DNA of 64,000 nt from Candidatus Thioglobus perditus (GTDB lineage Bacteria > Pseudomonadota > Gammaproteobacteria > PS1 > Pseudothioglobaceae), in assembly GCA_002909145.1 (NCBI GenBank), contig PNQY01000062.1, positions 62,001 through 126,000 of the forward strand. Reading direction: 5' to 3'. Each line of letters opens with the position of its first letter. Positions within the stretch are counted from its first letter, which is position 1. Below the pieces are notes generated by a model. It was not told the DNA's origin. It worked only from the letters and a program-made list of their open reading frames with translations, and ran no database searches. Position numbers and translations under genes: made by a program. Shown here one piece after another: positions 18,702 through 29,988 of this stretch.

Positions 18702-19940
18702 TTTTGTTAGTTTAACCAATTTAATGGTTTGTTCTGATATTTGCATAATTTCAATTAATATATTGTTAATTTTTAAGCTAATATCACGCTTAGGAATACT
18801 CTGAAGCTCTTCAAGAATTAAGCCGTTAAGAGTTTTTGCCTTGGTAACGGACAAGTTTATTTTGAGCATGGTATTAAGCTCTCTAATACTGATTCTTGGG
18901 TCAACCAAATAGCTACCATCTTTTTGCTGGGTAATTTCTTCAATACTTTCATTTTGATTTGAGGTAAATTGACCAACAATCTCTTCAAGAATGTCTTCTA
19001 GTACAACCAACCCTCTAACTTCACCATACTCATCAACAATAAGCCCGAGTCGCCTTTGTTGTTGTTGAAAGTGTTCTAATTGGTGTGCAAGACTAGTACC
19101 CTCTGGCACAAAGTAAGGTTCACGAATTAATTCCAGTACATTACTAATACTAAAATTACCTTTGGCGTATAAATTAACCACATCTCGCATATGCAGTATG
19201 CCAGTTATGTTGTCAGATGAGTTATCGTAAGTTAATAATCTAGTGTGCTGTATGCGTCCTAATTGTTTGACAATCTCATCTGGTTTGTTAATATCGACAC
19301 TAATTAATTCATGACGTGGGATCATAATGTCTTCAACTTTAACCTTCTCTAGGTCAATAATATTAAGTAGCATTTTTTGATAATTAGAAGCAATGATTGG
19401 TTTAGCGTCACCAACAATCATCTTAAGCTCTTCCGAGCTTAGATTGTTATCTTGCTTATCATCCTTAACCCCAAGTAATCTAAGAATTATCTTTGATATT
19501 TTTGCTATTAACCATACGAATGGCTTAAATAGCTTAATTAGTGTCTCAATAATGATCGCAGCTGGCAGGGCGATCTTTTCAGGGTTCTTTGCTGCAAAGG
19601 TTTTGGGCGTGGTTTCTGCAAAGATTAAAATTACAAATGTGAGTGTAATTGATGCTAGTACTACAGAGCCTTCTCCCCATAATTTGATTGCCAGCACTGT
19701 GGCGATGCTTGAGGCAAATATATTAACAAAGTTATTGCCTAGCAGGATAGTTCCTATCAAGTGATCAATATCATTTAATAGTTTTTCTGTGCGCTTTGCG
19801 CTTTTATTATTTTTACTAAGGGCTTTTAGACGATAGCGATTAATCGCCATCATTGATGTTTCGCTACTTGAGAAAAATGCAGAGGCTAGTATTAAACCTA
19901 TAAGGATAATACTGAGCCAAAAGGTTGAGAGTGATTCCAA
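18693..19940 (-). CDS. CNNM/CorC-type transporter-associated membrane protein with CBS domains (YfjD/HlyC family)
   Basis: 415 residues. An N-terminal DUF21/CNNM membrane domain with FFSSSETSMMAINRYRLKAL after the first helix, then a CBS pair (about 200-320, with EDIMIPRHELISVD and GLIVDEYGEVRGLVVLEDILEEIVG) and a CorC_HlyC C-terminal domain (DGSYLVDPRISIRELN). CNNM proteins are linked to Mg2+ or other cation efflux. The start is TTG at 19940; no ATG is available that retains the first helix, and no strong ribosome site is visible. Lies 37 bases downstream of eno in the same direction. Confidence 0.88.
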   Translation of the reverse strand: MESLSTFWLSIILIGLILASAFFSSSETSMMAINRYRLKALSKNNKSAKRTEKLLNDIDHLIGTILLGNNFVNIFASSIATVLAIKLWGEGSVVLASITLTFVILIFAETTPKTFAAKNPEKIALPAAIIIETLIKLFKPFVWLIAKISKIILRLLGVKDDKQDNNLSSEELKMIVGDAKPIIASNYQKMLLNIIDLEKVKVEDIMIPRHELISVDINKPDEIVKQLGRIQHTRLLTYDNSSDNITGILHMRDVVNLYAKGNFSISNVLELIREPYFVPEGTSLAHQLEHFQQQQRRLGLIVDEYGEVRGLVVLEDILEEIVGQFTSNQNESIEEITQQKDGSYLVDPRISIRELNTMLKINLSVTKAKTLNGLILEELQSIPKRDISLKINNILIEIMQISEQTIKLVKLTKLD

Positions 19941-19977
19941 TCAGTTATTTTTTTTTGAGTATTAAATACTTAGCAGT

Positions 19978-22381
<2,404 letters not shown>

Positions 22382-22397
22382 AACTACCTTAATAAAT

Positions 22398-22435
22398 TAA
22401 AAAACCTTCTTCAAGATTGAATTCCTGAAGAAGGT
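22398..22435 (-). terminator. Intercistronic terminator between dnaK and dnaJ
   Basis: ACCTTCTTCA (22404-22413) pairs perfectly with TGAAGAAGGT (22426-22435); on the minus strand the stem is followed by a run of T. Thus transcripts leaving dnaK meet a terminator before dnaJ. Partial read-through would give less DnaJ than DnaK. Confidence 0.8.
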
Positions 22436-22464
22436 CAGTTTTTAGTTATAAAAAATTTAATTTT

Positions 22465-24372
22465 TTATTTATCGTCCTTAACTTCCTCAAAGTCAGCATC
22501 AACTACATCATCACCAGCATCTGTAGCTTCGGCTCCAGCTTCGGCACTTCCTGCTTTAGCTTGAGCTTTCTCAGCTAGTGGTTGGGCTTTTTCGCTTAGA
22601 TTTTGAACTTTAGTATCAATTGCCTCTTTATCATCACCCTTAATAGCCTCTTCAAGCTCAGTAATTGCGCCTTCAATAGCAGCCTTTTCATCATCAGATA
22701 CTTCATCCTTAAGCTCTTCTAAAGTTTGATTAGTAGAATGAATTAAAGAGTCGGCCATATTGCGAGAAGTAACTAGTTCTTGGAACTTCTTGTCTTCATC
22801 TGCATGGGCCTCAGCATCTTTAATCATTTTTTCAACTTCCTCTTCACTTAGGCCAGATGACGCTTTAATAGTAATTGACTGCTCTTTTCCAGTATTTTTA
22901 TCTTTAGCAGATACATTTAAAATACCATCAGAGTCAATATCTAAAGTTACCTCGATTTGAGGAGTGCCCTTTGGCGCAGCATCAATACCCTCAAGATTGA
23001 ATTGACCAAGTGATTTGTTTGCACTAGCAACTTCACGCTCACCTTGTAACACATGTACTGTTACTGCTGATTGATTGTCAGCTGCAGTAGAGAATATTTG
23101 TGAGGCATTGGTAGGAATGGTAGTATTCTTCTCAATTAGTTTGGTCATTACTCCACCCATAGTTTCAATACCTAGAGATAAAGGAGTCACATCAAGCAGT
23201 AATACGTCCTTAACATCACCACCTAATACACCAGCCTGAATTGCTGCACCCATAGCTACAGCCTCATCAGGGTTTACGTCTTTCTTTGGCTCTTTGCCAA
23301 AGAAATCTTGCACCATCTGTGATACTTTAGGCATACGAGTTTGGCCACCAACAAGGATAACCTCGTCAATATCATTAGCTGAAAGGTCTGCATCTTTTAA
23401 TGCAACCTTACAAGGATCAATAGAGCGCTTAAGTAGATTAGCAACTAATGATTCTAATTTTGCACGTGTTAATTTAATATTAAGGTGTTTAGGGCCTGAT
23501 GCATCTGCAGTAACATAAGGTAGATTTACTTCAGTTTGCTCAGACGATGATAATTCAATCTTAGCTTTTTCAGCCGCCTCTTTTAAGCGCTGTAGAGCCA
23601 TTGGATCATTTTTCAAATTAACACCTTGCTCTTTTTTAAACTCATCAACTAAATAGTTAATAATGCGTTGATCAAAGTCCTCACCACCTAAGAAGGTGTC
23701 ACCGTTGGTTGATAGAACTTCAAAATGTTTCTCGCCGTCAATATCTTCCATTTCGATAATTGATACGTCAAATGTACCACCACCTAAGTCATATACTGCT
23801 ACAGTTTTATCACCTTTGAGCTTATCAACACCATAAGCTAGAGCTGCTGCTGTTGGCTCATTAATAATACGTTTAACTTCTAGACCGGCAATCTTTCCAG
23901 CATCTTTAGTTGCCTGACGTTGTGAGTCATTAAAGTAAGCTGGTACAGTAATAACTGCTTCGGTTACTTTTTCACCAAGGTAGTCCTCAGCAGTTTTTTT
24001 CATTTTTTCAATTACTTTTGCTGAGATTTCTGGTGCGGCCATCTTCTTACCATTTACCTCTACCCAAGCATCACCATTGTCGGCTTTAATAATTTTATAT
24101 GGAACTAGGTCAATATCTTTTTGTACTGCCTCTTCATCAAAACGACGGCCAATTAGACGCTTAATTGCAAATAATGTATTTTCAGGGTTTGTAACAGCTT
24201 GACGTTTTGCTGGCTGTCCAACCAGGATTTCATCAGAATCTTTTGGGTAGGCGATAATTGACGGGGTAGTGCGATCACCTTCAGAATTTTCAATAATCTT
24301 AACACTGCCACCATCCATAATGGCTACACATGAATTTGTTGTACCTAAGTCAATACCTATAATCTTTGACAT
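22465..24372 (-). CDS. dnaK: Chaperone DnaK (Hsp70)
   Basis: 635 residues; ATP-driven chaperone. N-terminal [27 protein letters not shown] and [10 protein letters not shown] mark the ATPase domain; the substrate domain begins after [14 protein letters not shown], and a helical lid with an acidic end ([11 protein letters not shown]) closes the protein, ending in the usual EEVxD-type tail. Ribosome site AAGGAG precedes the ATG. A sigma-32-like promoter is just upstream. grpE is not adjacent. Confidence 0.98.
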   Translation of the reverse strand: MSKIIGIDLGTTNSCVAIMDGGSVKIIENSEGDRTTPSIIAYPKDSDEILVGQPAKRQAVTNPENTLFAIKRLIGRRFDEEAVQKDIDLVPYKIIKADNGDAWVEVNGKKMAAPEISAKVIEKMKKTAEDYLGEKVTEAVITVPAYFNDSQRQATKDAGKIAGLEVKRIINEPTAAALAYGVDKLKGDKTVAVYDLGGGTFDVSIIEMEDIDGEKHFEVLSTNGDTFLGGEDFDQRIINYLVDEFKKEQGVNLKNDPMALQRLKEAAEKAKIELSSSEQTEVNLPYVTADASGPKHLNIKLTRAKLESLVANLLKRSIDPCKVALKDADLSANDIDEVILVGGQTRMPKVSQMVQDFFGKEPKKDVNPDEAVAMGAAIQAGVLGGDVKDVLLLDVTPLSLGIETMGGVMTKLIEKNTTIPTNASQIFSTAADNQSAVTVHVLQGEREVASANKSLGQFNLEGIDAAPKGTPQIEVTLDIDSDGILNVSAKDKNTGKEQSITIKASSGLSEEEVEKMIKDAEAHADEDKKFQELVTSRNMADSLIHSTNQTLEELKDEVSDDEKAAIEGAITELEEAIKGDDKEAIDTKVQNLSEKAQPLAEKAQAKAGSAEAGAEATDAGDDVVDADFEEVKDDK

Positions 24373-24404
24373 TTTTTTACTCCTTGTATTTGATATACCA
24401 CCTA

Positions 24405-24431
24405 TATAGGGGTGTTCATTTATTTTTCAAG
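24405..24431 (-). promoter_or_regulatory. Heat-shock (sigma-32) promoter of dnaK
   Basis: Read on the minus strand, CTTGAA (plus 24426-24431) is followed after 13 bases by CCCCTATA (plus 24405-24412). This matches the sigma-32 consensus CTTGAA-N13-17-CCCCAT-T well and places a transcription start about 25 bases before the dnaK ATG. Confidence 0.82.
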
Positions 24432-24460
24432 GATTTTTATTAAAAAAATTGAGTAAGATT

Positions 24461-24937
24461 CTACGTACTTTGTTTTAGTAGTTTCTCTACTGGTTTTGGC
24501 ACAAAATTACTTATATCTCCGCCAAGCAGCAAGATTTCCCTTACTAGGGATGATGATATATTAGCATGTTCCTCTGCAGGGGTCATAAATAAAGTCTCGA
24601 TATTCGAGTTTAGATGTTTGTTCATGCCTGAGAGTTGAAACTCATATTCAAAATCAGATACTGCGCGCAAACCACGTAGAATTATTTGTGCATTTTGTGC
24701 TTGAGCAAAATCTACTAAAAGTGTATCAAAACTAATAACACTAACATTTTTAATATCTTTCAGCGAAGTTATGGCGATGTCAATTCTTTGGTCAACATCT
24801 AAAAAAGCAGATTTTTTACTATTTTGGGTAATACCAACAACAATCTCATCAAATAATTTGCTAGCGCGTTTAATTAAATCTACATGTCCATTGGTAATTG
24901 GATCAAATGATCCTGGATAAATTGCAATTGTTTTCAT
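24461..24937 (-). CDS. coaD: Phosphopantetheine adenylyltransferase
   Basis: 158 residues; penultimate step of coenzyme A synthesis, joining 4'-phosphopantetheine and ATP. Nucleotidyltransferase motif PGSFDPITNGHVDLI at residues 8-22 and the C-terminal ISSSLVREI are diagnostic, as is GLRAVSDFEYEFQ. Normal length. Its ATG overlaps the rsmD stop by four bases, the common rsmD-coaD pair of bacteria. Confidence 0.95.
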   Translation of the reverse strand: MKTIAIYPGSFDPITNGHVDLIKRASKLFDEIVVGITQNSKKSAFLDVDQRIDIAITSLKDIKNVSVISFDTLLVDFAQAQNAQIILRGLRAVSDFEYEFQLSGMNKHLNSNIETLFMTPAEEHANISSSLVREILLLGGDISNFVPKPVEKLLKQST

Positions 24938-25512
24938 AATACTTCTAATAAGCAGTAATTAACCGCACCGGATTGTTGTTGTTTGTTGATTTTAATTTTT
25001 TCTGAAAAATTTTCTCTTAAAAATTTTAATGTTATTTCAAATTCAGATTCTATATAGATTTTACTGCCATAATTAACAAAATCACCTTTTGCAAGTAATT
25101 TTAAGGCTTTTGGTAGGATGTTTTTATTAAAAGGCGGGTCCAGAAAGACAAAATCAAATAATTTGCTGTTTTTTTTAGATAAAAAAACAAGCGCATCTTG
25201 GTTGAGTATGCTGATTTTGTTTGATTTTAAGGTTTTCCGATTTTTTTCTAAATTTTTATAGGCGTTTGCATCTTTTTCTATACTAATAATTTGTTTTGCA
25301 CCACGAGACAGAGCCTCAAAGCTAAGTGATCCACTACCGGTAAATAAATCTAGATAGGTTTTATCGTAAGCTTCAAATTGAATCCAGTTGAATAAGGTTT
25401 CACGCACCTTGCCTGGAGTTGGTCTTAGTCCTGGAGCATCGGGGAAGTTTAATTTTCTGCCCCGATACTCTCCAGAAATTATTTGAAAAAAATTATTTTT
25501 GATAGGCGTCAA
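24934..25512 (-). CDS. rsmD: 16S rRNA (guanine966-N2)-methyltransferase RsmD
   Basis: About 192 residues with the TTG start chosen here. SAM-dependent enzyme methylating G966 of 16S rRNA. Conserved GEYRGRKLNFPDAPGLRPT near the N-terminus, LDLFTGSGSLSFEALSRGA (SAM site), and FVFLDPPFNK (catalytic NPPF-like DPPF). The start is uncertain: an ATG at 25560 is in frame but would overlap ppa by 68 bases, while TTG at 25512 gives 11 residues before the conserved IISGEYRG. Sits between ppa and coaD in a tight operon. Confidence 0.87.
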   Translation of the reverse strand: MTPIKNNFFQIISGEYRGRKLNFPDAPGLRPTPGKVRETLFNWIQFEAYDKTYLDLFTGSGSLSFEALSRGAKQIISIEKDANAYKNLEKNRKTLKSNKISILNQDALVFLSKKNSKLFDFVFLDPPFNKNILPKALKLLAKGDFVNYGSKIYIESEFEITLKFLRENFSEKIKINKQQQSGAVNYCLLEVL

Positions 25513-26023
25513 ATGACTCTTGCAGTTCTTTTTTAGCCTCTTTTGAATCACCCCATCCATCTATCTTAACCCATTTGCCCTCATCAAGATCTTTGTAATA
25601 AGTAAAGAAGTGTTCAATTTGATCTTTTAAGGTGACCCCAATATCATCAATGCATTTGATATTATGATAGGATTTACAAAGCTTATCTGTTGGTACAGCC
25701 AAGATCTTGGAGTCTTTTCCAGCCTCATCAGTCATTTTAAGCACGCCAATTGGGCGAACAGTAATAACAGAGTCGTGAATTAGCGGATATGGAGTAATAA
25801 CCAGTACATCTGCAGGGTCACCATCATCTGCTAGAGTTTCAGGCACAAATCCATAGTTACACGGGTAGAACATTGGTGTTGAAATAAACCTATCAACAAA
25901 CATTGCTCCAGTTTCCTTATCAATTTCGTATTTAACTGGTGAAGAGTTTGCCGGAATTTCAATAATTACGTTAACTTCATCAGGTATGTTTCCAGCTGTT
26001 ACTGGTCTTAAACTATTTTGCAT
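25493..26023 (-). CDS. ppa: Inorganic pyrophosphatase
   Basis: 176-residue family I soluble pyrophosphatase, pulling biosynthetic reactions forward by hydrolysing pyrophosphate. The active-site signature DGDPADVLV is present (about residue 66-74), with YPCNYGFVPET before it and KGWGD-like DGWGDSKEAKKE near the C-terminus. Overlaps rnd by 11 bases upstream and rsmD downstream. Confidence 0.96.
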   Translation of the reverse strand: MQNSLRPVTAGNIPDEVNVIIEIPANSSPVKYEIDKETGAMFVDRFISTPMFYPCNYGFVPETLADDGDPADVLVITPYPLIHDSVITVRPIGVLKMTDEAGKDSKILAVPTDKLCKSYHNIKCIDDIGVTLKDQIEHFFTYYKDLDEGKWVKIDGWGDSKEAKKELQESFDAYQK

Positions 26024-27047
26024 TTTCTATCTCCCCTTGTAGAATTTCGTATCGCCAACCTTTTAAAAAGATTACTGAACGATCGCCACGAATAAAACTT
26101 AACAATGACTTGCCATTAGCAATAATTTTATCGTCTAGATTATACTTATTTGCAATTTTTTGTATCAGTTTTTGTAACTCTTTCTTTTGCATCTTTTCAG
26201 CTTTGGTTGGTATTTTGTTACTAATCATAACCTTTATAGACTCAAGGCTTTGATTGTTAGCAATAAACTTATTAAATGAGTCTTCTGCTTTCTTTGAGAG
26301 TTTTTCACTTCCAAGCACATAAGCAATTAATTTATCATCAGCCATTATCCATTTTCTAGGTTTATTTTTGCTTTTTGCCTGTTGCTCTCTATATGCTGCA
26401 AGTTGTGCTGCATAAGTATGGTATTTTTTTGCTAGGCGTGAAAAACCTTTGACTTTCTGCCAAGCATTATCAACAGGTGGGTTGTACAATTGCACATCTA
26501 GTAAATAGTTTGACTCTTCACTAATCCAATTTAGTTTGCCTTCTGATTCTAGCTGTTGCTCTAATTGAAAGTAATTTTTGATTAAATAACGCACATCATC
26601 AAGTGCATACTCTATAGCACCATCTGGCAATGGTCTTGTGGTCCAATCAAGTCTAGTGTAGGCTTTTTCTAGAAATACGTTTTGCAATGACTCGGTAAGT
26701 GCTTGATAAGAAATTTGACCGGGATAGTTAAGCAAACTAGCTGCAATTTGAGTGTCAAATAATTTCTTAGGCAGTTTATTTGATAAGTAATATAGAGCCT
26801 CAATATCTTGGCGGGCAGAATGTACAATCCATAAACATTCATCTTGATATAGTTTATCAAATAGTGGTGTTAAGTCATTAATTGCTAAAACATCTATGCA
26901 GTCGGTATTGCTTTTAGTTGCTATTTGTACCAAGCATAGAACCGGATAATAGGTACTGGTGCGCTTAAATTCAGTATCAATTGCTAGATGTGTTTCATTG
27001 CGTATCGAATGTATGAAATTCTCTAATTGCTTCTGTGTTTGTATCAT
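26013..27047 (-). CDS. rnd: Ribonuclease D
   Basis: 344 residues; 3'-5' exoribonuclease acting in tRNA 3' maturation. DEDD-type catalytic residues are seen in LAIDTEFKRTSTYYP (Asp and Glu), SARQDIEAL and the YALDDVRYL segment; one HRDC domain follows (from about 205). First gene of rnd-ppa-rsmD-coaD; divergent from ntrY with 86 bases between starts. Confidence 0.9.
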   Translation of the reverse strand: MIQTQKQLENFIHSIRNETHLAIDTEFKRTSTYYPVLCLVQIATKSNTDCIDVLAINDLTPLFDKLYQDECLWIVHSARQDIEALYYLSNKLPKKLFDTQIAASLLNYPGQISYQALTESLQNVFLEKAYTRLDWTTRPLPDGAIEYALDDVRYLIKNYFQLEQQLESEGKLNWISEESNYLLDVQLYNPPVDNAWQKVKGFSRLAKKYHTYAAQLAAYREQQAKSKNKPRKWIMADDKLIAYVLGSEKLSKKAEDSFNKFIANNQSLESIKVMISNKIPTKAEKMQKKELQKLIQKIANKYNLDDKIIANGKSLLSFIRGDRSVIFLKGWRYEILQGEIENAK

Positions 27048-27133
27048 TGTTGTATTTTATCAACAACTCACATAAACTCTTGATTTTTTATGAGATAATT
27101 CAGATAAAAAATATTAACTCATATTAGTATTCA

Positions 27134-29410
27134 ATGATTTTTGATCAAAGCCTTAATTTAAGAAAAACCCCGCCAATTTGGTTTTGGGTGACGGTTTTCT
27201 TGTTTTCCATTTCTGGCACATTCTATTTGGGTCTTAATCCAGATTTCATCGAGGATTGGTGGTGGCCTTTAGTTACTTATAACGTGATTATGGGGTTGCT
27301 GGCAGCTTTCTATATTTACTCCAGTGTAAGAAGTCTTAAGAAAAATACCAAAGCAGGAATCATAGGCTCAAGATTTACTTTATCATTTATCAAGATTATT
27401 CCAATATTGGCAATTGTCCCAGTACTGTCTTTTTATATGTTCTCTTTTCAGACCATTCAGAACAATGTAATTGATTCAGAAAAGGCATTTTCCTCATATA
27501 GTAAAAAATTTGTTAATCAAGTAGATGGCCTGTATCAAGGCGTGCAAGATGTGCGTGACGAGACTTATACTGTTCAAGCCAAAAGATTGTTAGAGCTCAT
27601 ATCTGCATACTCTAAGCATCAAGAAGGACTGGAAACATACAATAGCAATATGCTAGCTTTTATCGAAAACAGAGTAGATTTAGGTTGGGCTTGTAGAATT
27701 TCACTTTTCGATGAGAAGGATGCCCTAATTGCACAAACTAGCGAAGTTGACGTATGTAGTATTATTGAAGATCAGTATTTGCCAAGCAATCAGACATTAA
27801 TGATTAATGAAGATGAAAAAAGCAATACTATTCAGGTTAAGATGTCAGAGCGCTATTTACTTCGCGTACCAGTGAAAAAATATTTAGTAGTAGATGCTAT
27901 TTTTAAAACTGACCCTGGGTTGTTGGGTTTTTTGAATAATGTTAAAAGATTCAGCGATGCTACTAAAGGTATGAAGATTACTGTTAATACTTCTATTACA
28001 CAAAAACGCTTTTTAATTGATTTTTCCTCAACTATATTGTTAACAATTTTAAGTGTATTAATGATTGTTATGAGTATGTTAGAGCGTTTAATGAGACCGC
28101 TACATAACCTTTCATTAGCCACAAGTGAAATTGCACAAGGTAACTACGATGTGCAAATTTACAATAAAGATGAGAATCAAGACATACATAAGCTAATCAA
28201 GGGCTTTAATAATATGTCTGAACAGATAAAAGCCTCAAGAGAGGGTTTGGATACGCATAACCTTTATTTAGAAACCATTCTTAAATATTCATATGGCGTT
28301 ATTGCTCTTGATCAGCAAAGAAAAATAAAGCTGATTAATCCAGTAATTGGAAAAATGCTTTGCATTGACAATGAGAAAGAATTTATTGGTAAGTCGTGCA
28401 AAGATATTGCTAAAAAATATCCTAGCTTGCAGCCGTTGTTTAATATGACAGTGCAAAATTACAAAAGATATAAAAATGAGTGGAGCAAGGAGATTGAAGT
28501 TTCACTAGCAGATAGGCATATATTGTTGTCTTGTCAAGGAGCAGTGTTAGATATTGATGATAAAGCCTTAGGGTATGTAATTATTATCAAGGATATATCA
28601 CAACTTCATAGGGCGCAAAAGAAGGCAGCATGGGGTGAAGTTGCTATTCGTATGGCTCATGAAATTAAGAATCCACTAACACCTATACTATTATCCGCAC
28701 AACGCCTTAGAAATAGATTTATGGATAGTTTAAAAGACAAGGATTTAGAAGTAATAGATAAAACCACCAATATTATTATTGACCAAGTTCGATCAATGGA
28801 TACTATGGTTACAGCGTTTGCTGATTATGCTAACACCCCAAAAATTGAAAGAAAGCTTGTTGATCTAAACACTGTTATCAATCAGTCAATATCACTTTAT
28901 GATGCACAAAGCAATATAAGTATTAACTTTGATTTATCTGGTGATATTCCAAAGTTATTGTTAGATGCTAATAGTATTTCTAGAGTTTTAATTAATTTAG
29001 TAAAAAATGCCAGTGAATCAGTTGAAATTGAGCGTGATTTAAATGTAAATATTGCCACCCAGTATTTAGGCGACGAGGGTATAGTGCGCTTAACTATTGC
29101 TGATGATGGTGATGGGTTTGATAAAGGGGTGGTTGACAGGGTGTTTGAGCCTTATGTTACCACTAAGATTAAAGGTAGTGGATTAGGCATGGCAATCGTA
29201 CAGAATATTGTTGAGCAACATGATGGCAAGATTTATGCTGGAAATATTAAACCACATGGTGCTATTATTACTATTGAGTTTAGTTACAAAGATAAATCTA
29301 TGGATTTATCTGAATCTGAAAACAAACTAGACCAGGTTCTTGAATTAGAAAAAGTTGATGCAAGAATTTGGTCTAGTTTAGCTACAAAGATAAATAGAAA
29401 ACAGAGGTAG
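27134..29410 (+). CDS. ntrY: Sensor histidine kinase NtrY
   Basis: 758-residue inner-membrane sensor kinase. Layout: two or three N-terminal helices (to about 110), a large periplasmic region (about 112-290), another helix, HAMP (about 320-370), PAS (about 380-490), dimerisation box with the phosphorylated His in AHEIKNPLTP (about 510), and an ATPase domain with GLGMAIVQNIVEQHDG. This layout is the NtrY type, tied to nitrogen and redox control in proteobacteria. Two bases separate it from the response regulator gene. What it senses cannot be read from the sequence. Confidence 0.9.
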   Translation: MIFDQSLNLRKTPPIWFWVTVFLFSISGTFYLGLNPDFIEDWWWPLVTYNVIMGLLAAFYIYSSVRSLKKNTKAGIIGSRFTLSFIKIIPILAIVPVLSFYMFSFQTIQNNVIDSEKAFSSYSKKFVNQVDGLYQGVQDVRDETYTVQAKRLLELISAYSKHQEGLETYNSNMLAFIENRVDLGWACRISLFDEKDALIAQTSEVDVCSIIEDQYLPSNQTLMINEDEKSNTIQVKMSERYLLRVPVKKYLVVDAIFKTDPGLLGFLNNVKRFSDATKGMKITVNTSITQKRFLIDFSSTILLTILSVLMIVMSMLERLMRPLHNLSLATSEIAQGNYDVQIYNKDENQDIHKLIKGFNNMSEQIKASREGLDTHNLYLETILKYSYGVIALDQQRKIKLINPVIGKMLCIDNEKEFIGKSCKDIAKKYPSLQPLFNMTVQNYKRYKNEWSKEIEVSLADRHILLSCQGAVLDIDDKALGYVIIIKDISQLHRAQKKAAWGEVAIRMAHEIKNPLTPILLSAQRLRNRFMDSLKDKDLEVIDKTTNIIIDQVRSMDTMVTAFADYANTPKIERKLVDLNTVINQSISLYDAQSNISINFDLSGDIPKLLLDANSISRVLINLVKNASESVEIERDLNVNIATQYLGDEGIVRLTIADDGDGFDKGVVDRVFEPYVTTKIKGSGLGMAIVQNIVEQHDGKIYAGNIKPHGAIITIEFSYKDKSMDLSESENKLDQVLELEKVDARIWSSLATKINRKQR

Positions 29411-29412
29411 AT

Positions 29413-29988
29413 ATGGAAGATGCAGTATCAATTGGCAAAATTCTTATTATTGATGATGAGAGTATTAATGCTGAAACAATGAAAGACACCCTTGAAGATG
29501 TGAATTATGAGGTTGTGTTGGCTGCTAATGCTAACGAAGCTAAGGCAATTGCTAAAAGTCAAGCTTTTGATTTAATAATGATGGATGTTTGGATGCCGGG
29601 TCAAGATGGCATGTCTTTATTAGAAGAGTGGATTACTCAAGGTTTTTCTATGCCGGTAGTAATGATGTCTGGACATGCAGAACATAAAGACGTAGTTAAG
29701 GCTATTAAGCTTGGCGCAGTTGATTTTTTAAAGAAACCTCTGCATGATATTTTGCCATTGGTGCGTAGAATATTGTCTGAACAAACATTAGCAATAGTAG
29801 ATGAAAAAATTAGTGGTATTGATTTTAATGTGCCACTTAAAACAGCAAGAAATGTATTTGAAAGACAATATTTCAATCATCATTTAAATGAAAATAATCA
29901 TAATATTGCCAAAGTTGCAGCTCTTGCTGGATTGGAGCGTACAACTTTATATCGTAAATTAAAAGATTTGGGAATAGATAAAAAATGA
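29413..29988 (+). CDS. NtrX-like response regulator lacking the AAA+ domain
   Basis: 191 residues: receiver domain (about 8-125) with acidic pair DD at 14-15, phospho-acceptor Asp58 in MMDVWMPGQDG and the conserved Lys in FLKKP (about 109), then directly a Fis-type helix-turn-helix (about 148-190, HNIAKVAALAGLERTTLYRKLKDLGI). The middle sigma-54-activating ATPase domain of normal NtrX (about 230 residues) is absent with no sign of a broken frame. The position after ntrY and the NtrX-like DVWMPG and HTH sequences point to NtrX ancestry; the layout resembles RegA/ActR. It can therefore bind DNA but should not activate sigma-54 polymerase. Overlaps trkA by four bases. Confidence 0.85.
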   Translation: MEDAVSIGKILIIDDESINAETMKDTLEDVNYEVVLAANANEAKAIAKSQAFDLIMMDVWMPGQDGMSLLEEWITQGFSMPVVMMSGHAEHKDVVKAIKLGAVDFLKKPLHDILPLVRRILSEQTLAIVDEKISGIDFNVPLKTARNVFERQYFNHHLNENNHNIAKVAALAGLERTTLYRKLKDLGIDKK

